Positions 1 through 5,944 of a DNA stretch of 5,944 nucleotides are shown here, piece after piece. Origin of the DNA: Deltaproteobacteria bacterium. GTDB taxonomy: Bacteria > Desulfobacterota > JADFXK01. Location: positions 1-5,944 of the forward strand of contig JADFYA010000237.1 of assembly GCA_015233285.1 (NCBI GenBank). Reading direction: 5' to 3'. Position numbers and translations under genes: made by a program. Numbering within the stretch: position 1 is the first letter of the stretch; each line of letters begins with the position of its first letter. Under the pieces are notes generated by a model, which was not told the DNA's origin, made no database searches, and saw only the letters and a list, made by a program, of their open reading frames with translations.

Positions 1-1653
1 AGCCCCGTCGTCGGAAATCTCGATGTTTACCTGACCGGCTTCGTGATACGCCTTAAGGTAGATGCGGCCTTCCTCATCTTTGCCCATGCGCCGCCGTATT
101 TCGGGCACTTCAACGCCATGATCAACACTGTTTCGGACCAAATGGGTCAGCGGGTCGGAAAGGTTTTCGATAATGGACTTATCCAATTCGACGTCATGAC
201 CTTCAGTGAAAAGGACGACGTTTTTATTCAAGGACCGGGCCAAATCCCGTACGACCCGATTGAATTTGCCAAACACGTTCCCGATGGGCTGCATCCGTGT
301 TTGCATGATCCGCTCCTGAAGTTCGGAGGTGATCAGGTTAATCCGCTGGGCAATGGGTTGCAGCGTCTGAGATTGAAGCGAGGAAATGGTCTGGACAAGC
401 TGGTTCCGGCTTAGAACGAGTTCCCCGGCCAGAGTCATGAGTTGATCCAGCAAAAAGATATTCACCCGGACCGAGGTCTCGGCGTAGCCTTTCTTTTCCC
501 CGGCCGTCTGAGAATCTCCCGCCTCGGGTTGGGGTCTGGACTCCACTGTGGCGGGCAGGGAAGCCGGCCGGCTTCGATCAATGGGCGGCGGCGCGAGTAC
601 CGGGGCCGGCCTGGGTGGCGGCGGCGCGGGTTGAGCCACGGGTTGAGGTGGCGCAGGTGCAGGTGTCGGTCGAACCGGCGGCGGCGGTGGAGGAGGCGTG
701 GGTTCGACCACGCGTTGAGGCGGCGGCACGGGTTCGGCTTGAGGCGGCGCGGGGCGTGGGGGAGCCTGGATGACTTGAGCCGGCTCTGGAACCGGGGCTG
801 GTTCAGGTTCGGACTTTGCGGCAATGGGGGCCGCTGGCCCGGCCGAAACCGCGGGAGCAACCGGGGAAGGCGCCGACTCCGGCGCCCCGACAGGAGTCCC
901 CGCAACCGTCAACTCGACCACGTCATCCATGGGTACATCTAAAGCCGCGGCCATTAATGACGGCTCAACAATGGATCCGAATAACAGATCCAGGGGCATC
1001 CTGATGGGTTCCCCATCGTCTATCGTCCCAATGGCGTCGATATTTAAAGTCAGATTAACTATTTCGCCCAAGGAAGTAAGGTATTCAATCAGTTTTAGAG
1101 GAGTCCGCTGCTTGTCTTGGCAATCTCGAATCAAATCCATCCTGATCAGGTAGATGAAATAACCGAAATTCTTTTTTTCCTGCAGCTCGCTTTGGTTTAC
1201 CTCCATCAACACCTGACCGTGCTTATCCTTAATTGTCACCTTGGGTCCGACATCTTTGGCGCGTGAATCTACATCAAGAATGCCCTTTAACATGGAAGTG
1301 TACTGGGAAATATCTCGATTGTCGCTATCTCCAACGTTTTTCAGGAGATCCTTGAGCAGGTCCGCCGCCTTGAGCATGATGTCGACGATCGCGGAGGTGG
1401 GGGTCAGTTCCTTTTTGCGAACTAGATTCAGAATACTTTCCCACTCATGGGACAACTCACGGATGTTATTTAGGGCGCAAAACCCCGCCGCACCTTTAAC
1501 CGAATGGATGGCCCGGAATACTTTATTAACCAGGTCCAGGTCGATGTCGGCGCCCTGTGATTCGATAGTCAGCAGATCTTCCTCGATATTTTCCAGATGG
1601 TCCAATGATTCGACGACCATTTCCTGGATTAGATCATCGGTCTCGATACCCAT
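1..1653 (-). CDS. cheA: Chemotaxis-type histidine kinase CheA, C-terminus cut off by the window edge
   Basis: CheA autophosphorylates on its own P1 (HPt) histidine and passes the phosphate to CheY-type regulators under chemoreceptor/CheW control. The frame reads open for 551 codons from ATG 1653 to base 1. Residues 1-125 are P1, with H50 in RAIHSVKGAAGF. Residues 137-250 form a globular segment (around FGYFIYLIRMDL) in the place of P2, possibly regulator-binding. Residues 251-390 are a Pro/Ala-rich linker. Residues 393-455 are the dimerisation domain (LAGELVLSRNQL), followed by the CheA signature IMQTRMQPI at 449-457. The ATPase domain shows the N box HLVRNSVDHG (N508) and breaks off at the start of the G1 box (DDGA, 548-551). 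The remaining ATPase, CheW-like P5 and any receiver lie outside. The start is fixed by GGAGG six bases upstream. No membrane segment is seen, so it is cytoplasmic. Whether it serves motility or another Che-like output (pili, c-di-GMP) cannot be told here. Confidence 0.96.
   Translation of the reverse strand, partial: MGIETDDLIQEMVVESLDHLENIEEDLLTIESQGADIDLDLVNKVFRAIHSVKGAAGFCALNNIRELSHEWESILNLVRKKELTPTSAIVDIMLKAADLLKDLLKNVGDSDNRDISQYTSMLKGILDVDSRAKDVGPKVTIKDKHGQVLMEVNQSELQEKKNFGYFIYLIRMDLIRDCQDKQRTPLKLIEYLTSLGEIVNLTLNIDAIGTIDDGEPIRMPLDLLFGSIVEPSLMAAALDVPMDDVVELTVAGTPVGAPESAPSPVAPAVSAGPAAPIAAKSEPEPAPVPEPAQVIQAPPRPAPPQAEPVPPPQRVVEPTPPPPPPPVRPTPAPAPPQPVAQPAPPPPRPAPVLAPPPIDRSRPASLPATVESRPQPEAGDSQTAGEKKGYAETSVRVNIFLLDQLMTLAGELVLSRNQLVQTISSLQSQTLQPIAQRINLITSELQERIMQTRMQPIGNVFGKFNRVVRDLARSLNKNVVLFTEGHDVELDKSIIENLSDPLTHLVRNSVDHGVEVPEIRRRMGKDEEGRIYLKAYHEAGQVNIEISDDGA
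574..812 (-). repeat. Proline-rich repeats in the CheA linker (about residues 281-360)
   Basis: This part of cheA encodes degenerate proline blocks, including a run of eight prolines near residues 319-326 and related units such as APPQAEPVPPPQ and APPQPVAQPAPPPP. At the DNA level the + strand shows recurring gttgaggyggcg-like units, suggesting growth by slippage or unequal exchange. CheA proteins normally have flexible linkers between P1, P2 and the catalytic core, and Pro/Ala-rich ones are common. This one runs for about 135 residues including its flanks, which is long. The skewed composition produces long, meaningless Arg/Gly-rich frames on the opposite strand and in another minus-strand frame. 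Confidence 0.85.
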
Positions 1654-1659
1654 GCTCGG

Positions 1660-1664
1660 CCTCC
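1660..1664 (-). promoter_or_regulatory. Ribosome binding site of cheA
   Basis: Minus-strand GGAGG lies six bases before ATG 1653. It is the strongest Shine-Dalgarno site in the window and decides the cheA start. Confidence 0.85.
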
Positions 1665-1813
1665 GGTGGGGGTGGTTTGCCCTAGAGATCGGCGAAGACA
1701 TCTCCAAGGATACATACAAGTTAGTCCCGCCCCTTGAGTTTCCTGCAAGTGGTGTCTTTAGATACTTGATAAGAGCGGGAAAGTTCTTCTCTCAGGCTCC
1801 AGGATAGGCTTTC

Positions 1814-1826
1814 AGTCTGTGAGACT
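1814..1826. repeat. Short perfect inverted repeat in the cheA leader
   Basis: AGTCT-GTG-AGACT is a five-base-pair inverted repeat with a three-base spacer, between the two kinase genes and upstream of cheA. It could be half of an operator or a small hairpin in the leader transcript. It is short enough to be chance. Confidence 0.3.
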
Positions 1827-1831
1827 AATTC

Positions 1832-1844
1832 CTAACTAACTAAC
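1832..1844. repeat. Tandem CTAA repeat in the cheA leader
   Basis: Three uninterrupted copies of CTAA followed by a further C (minus strand: GTTAGTTAGTTAG), with one more CTAA a few bases to the left at 1825-1828. It is a tiny tetranucleotide repeat in an AT-rich untranslated stretch. Tetranucleotide tracts can vary in copy number, but three units is few. Confidence 0.5.
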
Positions 1845-1858
1845 ATAATCTGCCGACA

Positions 1859-1885
1859 ATTGTAAACTTGTTTTTGTTTTATCAA
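1859..1885 (-). promoter_or_regulatory. Weak candidate promoter for cheA
   Basis: Minus-strand TTGATA (1885-1880) and TACAAT (1864-1859) each match five of six bases of the sigma-70 -35 and -10 consensus, but the spacer is only 15 bases. The site lies in the AT-rich part of the 274-base gap and would give a leader of about 200 bases. No sigma-54 type GG-N10-GC element was found in the parts checked. The gap argues for a separate cheA promoter, but this exact site is a guess. Confidence 0.2.
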
Positions 1886-1911
1886 TATTTTTCTCTAAAG
1901 TCACAAAATCT

Positions 1912-1927
1912 GGGTTTCGGGTAACCC
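1912..1927 (-). terminator. Possible weak hairpin just after the REC-PAS-kinase gene
   Basis: Immediately after the stop of the 636-aa kinase gene the minus strand reads GGGTT-ACCCGA-AACCC, a five-base-pair stem with a six-base loop, followed by AGATTTTGTG. The stem is short and the T run has only four bases, so as an intrinsic terminator it would be weak. Read-through into cheA is possible. Confidence 0.25.
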
Positions 1928-3838
1928 CTAATCGTCATCCAGGACGTCCCTGATCGCCGAGAGCATTTCTGCGGCTTCGTAGGGCTTGCTGACGAAGCTT
2001 TTCGCCCCCAACCGGATCGTGTCTTCTGAAGAATCAGTGCCTGGGAAGCCACTGGCGATGATCACTTTGGCCTGGGGGTTAATCTTCATAATTTCTTCCA
2101 AACATCGTACGCCACCCATCTCCGGCATGATTAAATCTAATATTATCAATGAAATGCTCTCGGCATGCAGTTTATAAAACTCGATGGCCTGGTGCCCGTT
2201 GGAGGCGCTTACAACGTCATAACCAAACCGGCGGAGCATTTTTTCACCAAATTTTCGGATAAATTCTTCATCATCTACGATCAGAATCGTCTCCTTGCCT
2301 CCTTGCGGCATTTCCTTGACGTCCGGTTCTTCGGTGTATTTTAGCTGTTCAATTGCCGGCATATAAATGTCAAAAATGGTGCCTTCGTTCAGAGCGCTTT
2401 GACAATAAATATACCCGCCATGGCTCTTAATAATTCCATAAACCACCGACAACCCGAGCCCTGTGCCCTTGCCCAGACCCTTGGTCGTATAAAATGGTTC
2501 AAATATGTGGTTCTGCACATTTTTATCCATACCCAGGCCATTGTCGGTCATCTTGATAAGCACGTAGTCACCGGGAATTACTTCCGCATGCGTCTTGCAA
2601 AAAGTTTTATCCAATGTCACGTTTTTGGTGGAAATGATTATTCGGCCGCCGTCGGGCATGGCGTCCTGGGCGTTGATGGCCAGGTTCATCAAAACCTGTT
2701 CAATTTGGGCCGGGTCAGCATTGGCAATCTTCAGGTCTTCAGCCAGCTCCAGGTCGATGGCAATCATTTTAGAAATGGTCCGGCTAAGCAATTTTTTGAC
2801 TTGCCTCACCTCTTGATTGAGATCGACGGGACGAAATTTGTGTTCCACTTTTCGGCTAAAGGTTAATAGTTGCTGTGTAAGTTCGGCTGCCCGCCGGGCC
2901 GCCTGCTCGATCGCCGTCAATTCTTCATGTTCGGGATCATCGTTTTTTTTGTCCAACAGGAGCAACTGGGTATACCCCTTGATGGCCTGGATAAGATTAT
3001 TGAAGTCATGGGCCACGCCTCCGGCCAGCGTGCCTACAGCCTCCATCTTTTGGGCTTGAAAAAGCTGGGCTCGGAGTTTTCTTTCGGAACTACTGTCGAT
3101 CACGAAGCCCAGGATGGCCGGTTGGCCGTGATAATCAATAATAGTCAGGCGCAGGTCGACATCAAAGGTTTCCTCGTTCTCTTTGATTCCTTTCAACTCA
3201 AAATGGGCCGTGGGCTGGTTAGAGGGGGAGCCGTTCCGCCGGCAGTCGTCCAAGAGATCTCCGTCACTCAGGTCAACCAGCTTGTCTAGGGGCATATCTA
3301 TGACCCGGTCGGAATCAGTGTAACCAAACATCTGAACAAAAGCCGGGTTGGCATACAGAACACGGCTTTTTTGGGCAATGACCATCCCAATCGGGGAGGA
3401 CTCGATAACCAACCGCATCATTTCTTCCGAGGCCCGCAAGGCCTGTTGGGCTCGCTTTCTTTCGATGGCATAACAGATGGACCTGGCCAGCAGTTGTCCG
3501 TCTACCTGACCCTTAACCAAGTAATCTTGGGCCCCATGACGAACGGCGCGGTAAGCGGTGTCTTCATCGTCGAGATTAGTGAGTACGATAATAGGGATAT
3601 CCGGAGCGTTGGCATAAGCCTGAGTAAAGGTACTGATTCCTCGGCTGTCCGGCAGAATCAGATCTAATAAGAGCACGTCAATATCACCTTTGGCCAGCAA
3701 GGCCAGGCCGGGCAACAGCGCCTCAACGCTATTCAAATTGCAGGAGATCCCCTTGGTCCTCGTCAGCATTTCTTTAATGAGACGAGAGTCAATGGGGTTA
3801 TCCTCAATTAGGAGAACATTAATACATTTGTAGTCCAT
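1928..3838 (-). CDS. Hybrid histidine kinase, REC-PAS-HisKA-HATPase_c-REC (636 aa)
   Basis: A soluble phosphorelay kinase with receivers at both ends. REC1 (about 5-125) has acidic residues E12 and D13, phosphoacceptor D59, T87 and K109. A PAS domain follows (about 138-250), ending in a short helix. HisKA has H277 in GGVAHDFNN; D278 and N281 fit the D/ExxN/T pattern linked to kinase/phosphatase bifunctionality. HATPase_c shows the N box (N385, N389), G1 (DNGLGM, 432-437), F box (FEPFY) and G2 (GKGTGLGL, 456-463). REC2 (about 516-636) has D522/D523, D568, S596 and K618. All key residues are present, so every module looks active. The HDFNN-type HisKA with C-terminal REC resembles CckA-like kinases. 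REC1 suggests control by an upstream kinase or HPt, and PAS a cytoplasmic ligand or redox cue. No membrane segment is seen. The ATG is supported by GGAG nine bases upstream. Confidence 0.95.
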   Translation of the reverse strand: MDYKCINVLLIEDNPIDSRLIKEMLTRTKGISCNLNSVEALLPGLALLAKGDIDVLLLDLILPDSRGISTFTQAYANAPDIPIIVLTNLDDEDTAYRAVRHGAQDYLVKGQVDGQLLARSICYAIERKRAQQALRASEEMMRLVIESSPIGMVIAQKSRVLYANPAFVQMFGYTDSDRVIDMPLDKLVDLSDGDLLDDCRRNGSPSNQPTAHFELKGIKENEETFDVDLRLTIIDYHGQPAILGFVIDSSSERKLRAQLFQAQKMEAVGTLAGGVAHDFNNLIQAIKGYTQLLLLDKKNDDPEHEELTAIEQAARRAAELTQQLLTFSRKVEHKFRPVDLNQEVRQVKKLLSRTISKMIAIDLELAEDLKIANADPAQIEQVLMNLAINAQDAMPDGGRIIISTKNVTLDKTFCKTHAEVIPGDYVLIKMTDNGLGMDKNVQNHIFEPFYTTKGLGKGTGLGLSVVYGIIKSHGGYIYCQSALNEGTIFDIYMPAIEQLKYTEEPDVKEMPQGGKETILIVDDEEFIRKFGEKMLRRFGYDVVSASNGHQAIEFYKLHAESISLIILDLIMPEMGGVRCLEEIMKINPQAKVIIASGFPGTDSSEDTIRLGAKSFVSKPYEAAEMLSAIRDVLDDD

Positions 3839-3847
3839 ATCCGTTGA

Positions 3848-3851
3848 CTCC
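3848..3851 (-). promoter_or_regulatory. Ribosome binding site of the 636-aa kinase gene
   Basis: Minus-strand GGAG lies nine bases before ATG 3838. The spacing is slightly long but matches that of the 540-aa kinase gene, and the REC domain begins within a few residues of this start, so no longer form is needed. Confidence 0.6.
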
Positions 3852-3857
3852 GACCAC

Positions 3858-3878
3858 CGGCTTGACCCTGTGAAGCCG
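3858..3878 (-). promoter_or_regulatory. Near-perfect 21-base inverted repeat in the leader of the 636-aa kinase gene
   Basis: On the minus strand CGGCTT-C-AC-AGG-GT-C-AAGCCG folds with eight of nine pairs and a three-base loop, broken by one C-C mismatch. It lies between the candidate promoter and the ribosome binding site. It could be a leader hairpin that affects translation or mRNA stability, or a DNA operator for a dimeric regulator. No T run follows, so it is not a standard terminator. Confidence 0.45.
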
Positions 3879-3893
3879 TTAAGTTCAACCGTA

Positions 3894-3923
3894 AATATAG
3901 ATAAATTTGCCGGTTTTTATTAA
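3894..3923 (-). promoter_or_regulatory. Candidate sigma-70 promoter for the 636-aa kinase gene
   Basis: Minus-strand TTAATA (3923-3918, four of six) and TATATT (3899-3894, five of six) are separated by 18 bases in the most AT-rich part of the gap. The resulting leader would be about 50 bases and contain the inverted repeat at 3858-3878. Position and composition are suggestive, but AT-rich DNA gives such matches easily. Confidence 0.35.
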
Positions 3924-3924
3924 A

Positions 3925-4095
3925 TTATTTTAAAAATTTGTTGATTATTTCTTCGTAACTTCCACTTGCTTTAAGAGCCTTCAACCCGGTGTTAAAGGTT
4001 CCGACCATGTCCGGTTTAACAGATTTCCGGCTGAACATGAAGAAAATATCTTCAGAGGTTATATCCATATGATAAATATCTATTTTACCCTCCAA
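3925..4095 (-). pseudogene. C-terminal remnant of an SBP_bac_3-type periplasmic solute-binding protein
   Basis: The frame 4095-3925 encodes 56 residues and a TAA stop. It reads like the end of amino-acid-type ABC binding proteins: a GKIDIYHMD stretch, then IFFMFSRKSV (the family's typical FSKKS-like strand), then FNTGLKALKASGSYEEI and a final KFLK. In the family, the helix F-N-x-A/G-L-x-x-L-K-x-S/D-G-x-Y-x-x-I closes the protein, so this is a true C-terminus. The frame meets TGA at 4098-4096, and beyond that lies the end of the 540-aa kinase gene, so roughly the first three quarters or more of a usual 230-270 residue protein, including the signal peptide, are missing. ATG 4068 could start a 47-residue product, but GGAGG lies over 20 bases away, too far to serve it. 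It is most likely a deletion relic. The alternative, a small expressed protein, is less likely. Confidence 0.75.
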
Positions 4096-4100
4096 TCATT

Positions 4101-5723
4101 TCAAGTGGTCAGGCGTTCAATGACTTCTATCAACTGTCCGGAAAAAATGGGTTTGGCCACATAATCGTCCATCCCGGCCGCCAGGCACCGTTCTTTGTCA
4201 CCCTCTATGGCGCAGGCCGTCATAGCCACGATGGGAACGTGCCGGCCTACCGTCTTTTCTCTTTCCCTAATTTTCGATGTGGTTTCCAGGCCGTCCATTC
4301 CCGGCATCTGAACGTCCATCAAGATCAAGTCAAAGGATTCGGTTTCCAGCAGGTCTAAGGCCTTGAGGCCGGTTTCAACCGTCGCGACCAGATAGCCGTG
4401 TTTTGTCAAGATCATCTCAGCCAAGATGCTGTTGTGCGGATTGTCCTCCACTACAAGGATGCGGCGTAGCGTGCCGTCACTTTGGGGGGCGGCTGGACTC
4501 GGCTGTGGTAATACGGCCGGTTGGGCCGCGGCCAAGGCCGTGGCGATGGTTTGTTTTAGAGTAGCATATCGAATGGGTTTGGTTAAGCAGCCGGCCAAAT
4601 TTAATTCCATACTGCGTTTGAGGTCATCGGGGTCATCAGCCGACGTCAGCATAATCATTGTAACTTCCTCGTATCCGGGCAATTTCCTGATCTTTTCCGC
4701 CAATTCAAAACCGTCCATTTGAGGCATCTGGGCGTCTAACAAGACCAACTGAAAGGGATTGTCCATGGCGGCGGCACGTTCCAGGGCGGCCAATGCGGAC
4801 GGCCCGTTTTCCAAGATCGTGGGCTTCATTTTCCAGCTACTGAGCATTTCCTTTAACAGGCTCCGGTTCGTGGCATTGTGGTCAACCCCTAACACCATTA
4901 TATCACCAAGCTTCTCAGGTTCCAACGGGGCCGGTTTGGACACTGTACCTTTGGGCAAGCCAAAATTCGCCGTAAAATGAAAGTTGCTGCCGCGGCCAAT
5001 CTCTGATTCCACCCACATCCGTCCGCCCATCAAAGCCACCAATTGAGAAGAAATCGTCAGACCCAACCCTGCGCCGTCATATTGCCGGGTAGAGGCTCCA
5101 TCGGCCTGAACAAAAGGCGAGAAAACAGCTTCCATTTTATCCGGCGGAATGCCGATGCCGGTGTCTTTGACCGAAAAGTGCAAGACAACGTAATCAGCAG
5201 TCGTTGATAGAGCTTCTATGCTCACAGCCAGTTCTCCCTGCTCGGTGAACCTGATGGCATTGCCCACCAGGTTGAGGATGACTTGCCGCAGCCTGGCCGA
5301 ATCACCGACTAGGAATTCGGGTAAATCCGATTTCATCTGGTAGGTCAATTCCAGCCCACGATCAAGAGCCTGGATGGCCAGGGTATTGATCATCTCCCCC
5401 AGGCTCTCCAGAAGATTGAAATCGTGGTGCTCCAATTCTAGCTTGCCGGCCTCGATTCTGGATATATCGAGGATGTTATTCAACAATGACATTAGTGATT
5501 CAGACGAGGCTTTGACCAGCGTCAGGTATTCCCGCTGCTCTGGAGTTAAATTTGTCTCCAGGGCCAGTTCGGTCATACCGATAATTCCATTCATGGGCGT
5601 CCTGATTTCATGGCTGACATTGGCCAGAAACTCTCTTTTCGCCCGGTCGGCCTTTTGGGCCTTTTGCCTGGCTTCTTGCAGTTCTTCAATCAGTTGTTTC
5701 TTGGTCTTATTCTCGTCTTTCAT
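4101..5723 (-). CDS. Sensor-less hybrid histidine kinase, HisKA-HATPase_c-REC-REC (540 aa)
   Basis: A soluble hybrid kinase of the BarA/GacS-like core type but without sensor or HPt. Residues 1-35 form a charged coiled-coil leading into HisKA with H38 in [13 protein letters not shown]39 and T42 match the ExxT pattern. HATPase_c shows N151 and N155 (N box), DTGIGI at 187-192 (G1), F201/F204 (F box) and GAGLGL at 217-222 (G2). REC1 (about 272-395) has phosphoacceptor D330, T360 and K382, but the usual acidic pair is D281-H282, so one metal ligand is lost. A Pro/Ala linker at 399-415 leads to REC2 (about 420-540), with E426/D427, D470, T502 and K524 all intact. REC2 is therefore the likely working receiver; an HPt must be supplied in trans. 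No signal peptide or membrane segment is seen. Start ATG 5723 has GGAG nine bases upstream, and no other standard start exists before the in-frame stop at 5774-5772. Confidence 0.94.
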   Translation of the reverse strand: MKDENKTKKQLIEELQEARQKAQKADRAKREFLANVSHEIRTPMNGIIGMTELALETNLTPEQREYLTLVKASSESLMSLLNNILDISRIEAGKLELEHHDFNLLESLGEMINTLAIQALDRGLELTYQMKSDLPEFLVGDSARLRQVILNLVGNAIRFTEQGELAVSIEALSTTADYVVLHFSVKDTGIGIPPDKMEAVFSPFVQADGASTRQYDGAGLGLTISSQLVALMGGRMWVESEIGRGSNFHFTANFGLPKGTVSKPAPLEPEKLGDIMVLGVDHNATNRSLLKEMLSSWKMKPTILENGPSALAALERAAAMDNPFQLVLLDAQMPQMDGFELAEKIRKLPGYEEVTMIMLTSADDPDDLKRSMELNLAGCLTKPIRYATLKQTIATALAAAQPAVLPQPSPAAPQSDGTLRRILVVEDNPHNSILAEMILTKHGYLVATVETGLKALDLLETESFDLILMDVQMPGMDGLETTSKIREREKTVGRHVPIVAMTACAIEGDKERCLAAGMDDYVAKPIFSGQLIEVIERLTT

Positions 5724-5732
5724 GCGTTCAAG

Positions 5733-5736
5733 CTCC
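5733..5736 (-). promoter_or_regulatory. Ribosome binding site of the 540-aa kinase gene
   Basis: Minus-strand GGAG lies nine bases before ATG 5723. Because the upstream in-frame codons contain no ATG, GTG or TTG, this modest site supports the assigned start. Confidence 0.55.
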
Positions 5737-5802
5737 GAAATCCAGCAGCCCTTATTTTTCTGAGACTCTTGTTATCTTTTTGACGATAGCCGCGGCGGCG
5801 CC

Positions 5803-5830
5803 GGTCAAAGATGGTCAGAGGTTACGGTCA
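5803..5830 (-). repeat. Three TGACC direct repeats upstream of the 540-aa kinase gene
   Basis: On the minus strand TGACC occurs three times in the same orientation (5830-5826, 5817-5813, 5807-5803), at steps of 13 and 10 bases; the outer two extend to TTGACCG. The cluster sits 80-107 bases before the start codon, where a regulator could bind one face of the helix. The unit is short, so this is only suggestive. The rest of 5724-5944 holds no supported gene. Confidence 0.3.
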
Positions 5831-5944
5831 ATGTCCCGAGTGCCGTTAATAAAAGCGCCGAGCAGACTCAGTTTATGCAAAACTGCCTGGTTAAACAAGA
5901 GCAAAATAACAGAGGGTGAAAAAAATTGAATTAATCCAGGAAAA

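Noticed and set aside
43..414. 123-codon + strand frame
   Set aside because: Lies opposite the conserved dimerisation and ATPase parts of cheA, has no recognisable domain and is a shadow.
442..942. Long Arg/Gly-rich open frame on the + strand (and an Arg/Pro-rich one on the minus strand in another frame)
   Set aside because: Both are products of the biased composition of the CheA proline-rich linker; the cheA frame runs through the whole stretch with recognisable domains on both sides.
1650..1688. GGGCAAACC and CCGGAGGCC in the cheA leader recall pieces of the GEMM-I c-di-GMP riboswitch
   Set aside because: The surrounding conserved bases, the tetraloop helix and the order of elements are missing, and the GGAGG is the ribosome binding site at the start codon.
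1746..1768. CAAGT...ACTTG inverted repeat in the cheA leader
   Set aside because: Only five base pairs around a 13-base loop, not stable and easily random.
1241..1807. 188-codon + strand frame reaching into the intergenic gap
   Set aside because: It is Ser/Arg-rich, mostly opposite the P1 domain of cheA, and has no family features.
2399..3667. Several + strand frames opposite the 636-aa kinase gene
   Set aside because: The minus-strand frame has all kinase and receiver motifs intact; the opposite frames show none.
5818..5943. Minus-strand frame open for 42 codons up to TGA at 5817-5815, possibly the end of an upstream gene
   Set aside because: The peptide has no recognisable family feature and mixed codon use; it cannot be told from chance without sequence beyond the window.
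5911..5944. Possible + strand gene start at GTG 5916 (VKKIELIQE) running off the window
   Set aside because: The AGAGG directly abuts the GTG instead of lying at ribosome-binding distance, and only nine codons are visible; not enough to call.

Overview
The window is a one-directional block of signal-transduction genes, all on the minus strand, from a bacterium of moderate GC content. Two large cytoplasmic hybrid histidine kinases lie upstream of a chemotaxis-type kinase CheA, with decayed DNA and untranslated leaders between them. The density of hybrid kinases, the CheA with a very long proline-rich linker, and a remnant of an SBP_bac_3-type solute-binding protein fit a Desulfobacterota (former Deltaproteobacteria) genome. 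That assignment is inference from style, since no taxonomic marker gene is present.

Layout in order of transcription (right to left). 5944-5724: leader with no supported gene, containing TGACC repeats. 5723-4101: sensor-less hybrid kinase HisKA-HATPase_c-REC-REC, 540 aa. 4095-3925: 56-codon C-terminal remnant of an amino-acid-type periplasmic binding protein, lying directly against the stop of the kinase. 3924-3839: leader of the next gene with a candidate promoter and a near-palindromic hairpin. 3838-1928: second hybrid kinase REC-PAS-HisKA-HATPase_c-REC, 636 aa. 1927-1654: 274-base leader of cheA. 1653-1: cheA, 551 codons present, cut by the window edge inside the ATP-binding domain. The cheA frame was read by hand because it has no stop in the window; the long frames opposite it are shadows.

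Together the genes contain three histidine kinase cores, four receiver domains and one HPt domain (P1 of CheA). None shows a membrane segment or signal peptide, so the inputs must be cytoplasmic or come from partner proteins: chemoreceptors for CheA, an upstream phosphodonor for the REC-PAS kinase, and something unknown for the sensor-less kinase. There is no clear new system here. The points most worth checking are the binding-protein remnant between the kinases, the damaged acidic pocket in the first receiver of the 540-aa kinase, and the long proline-rich linker of CheA.
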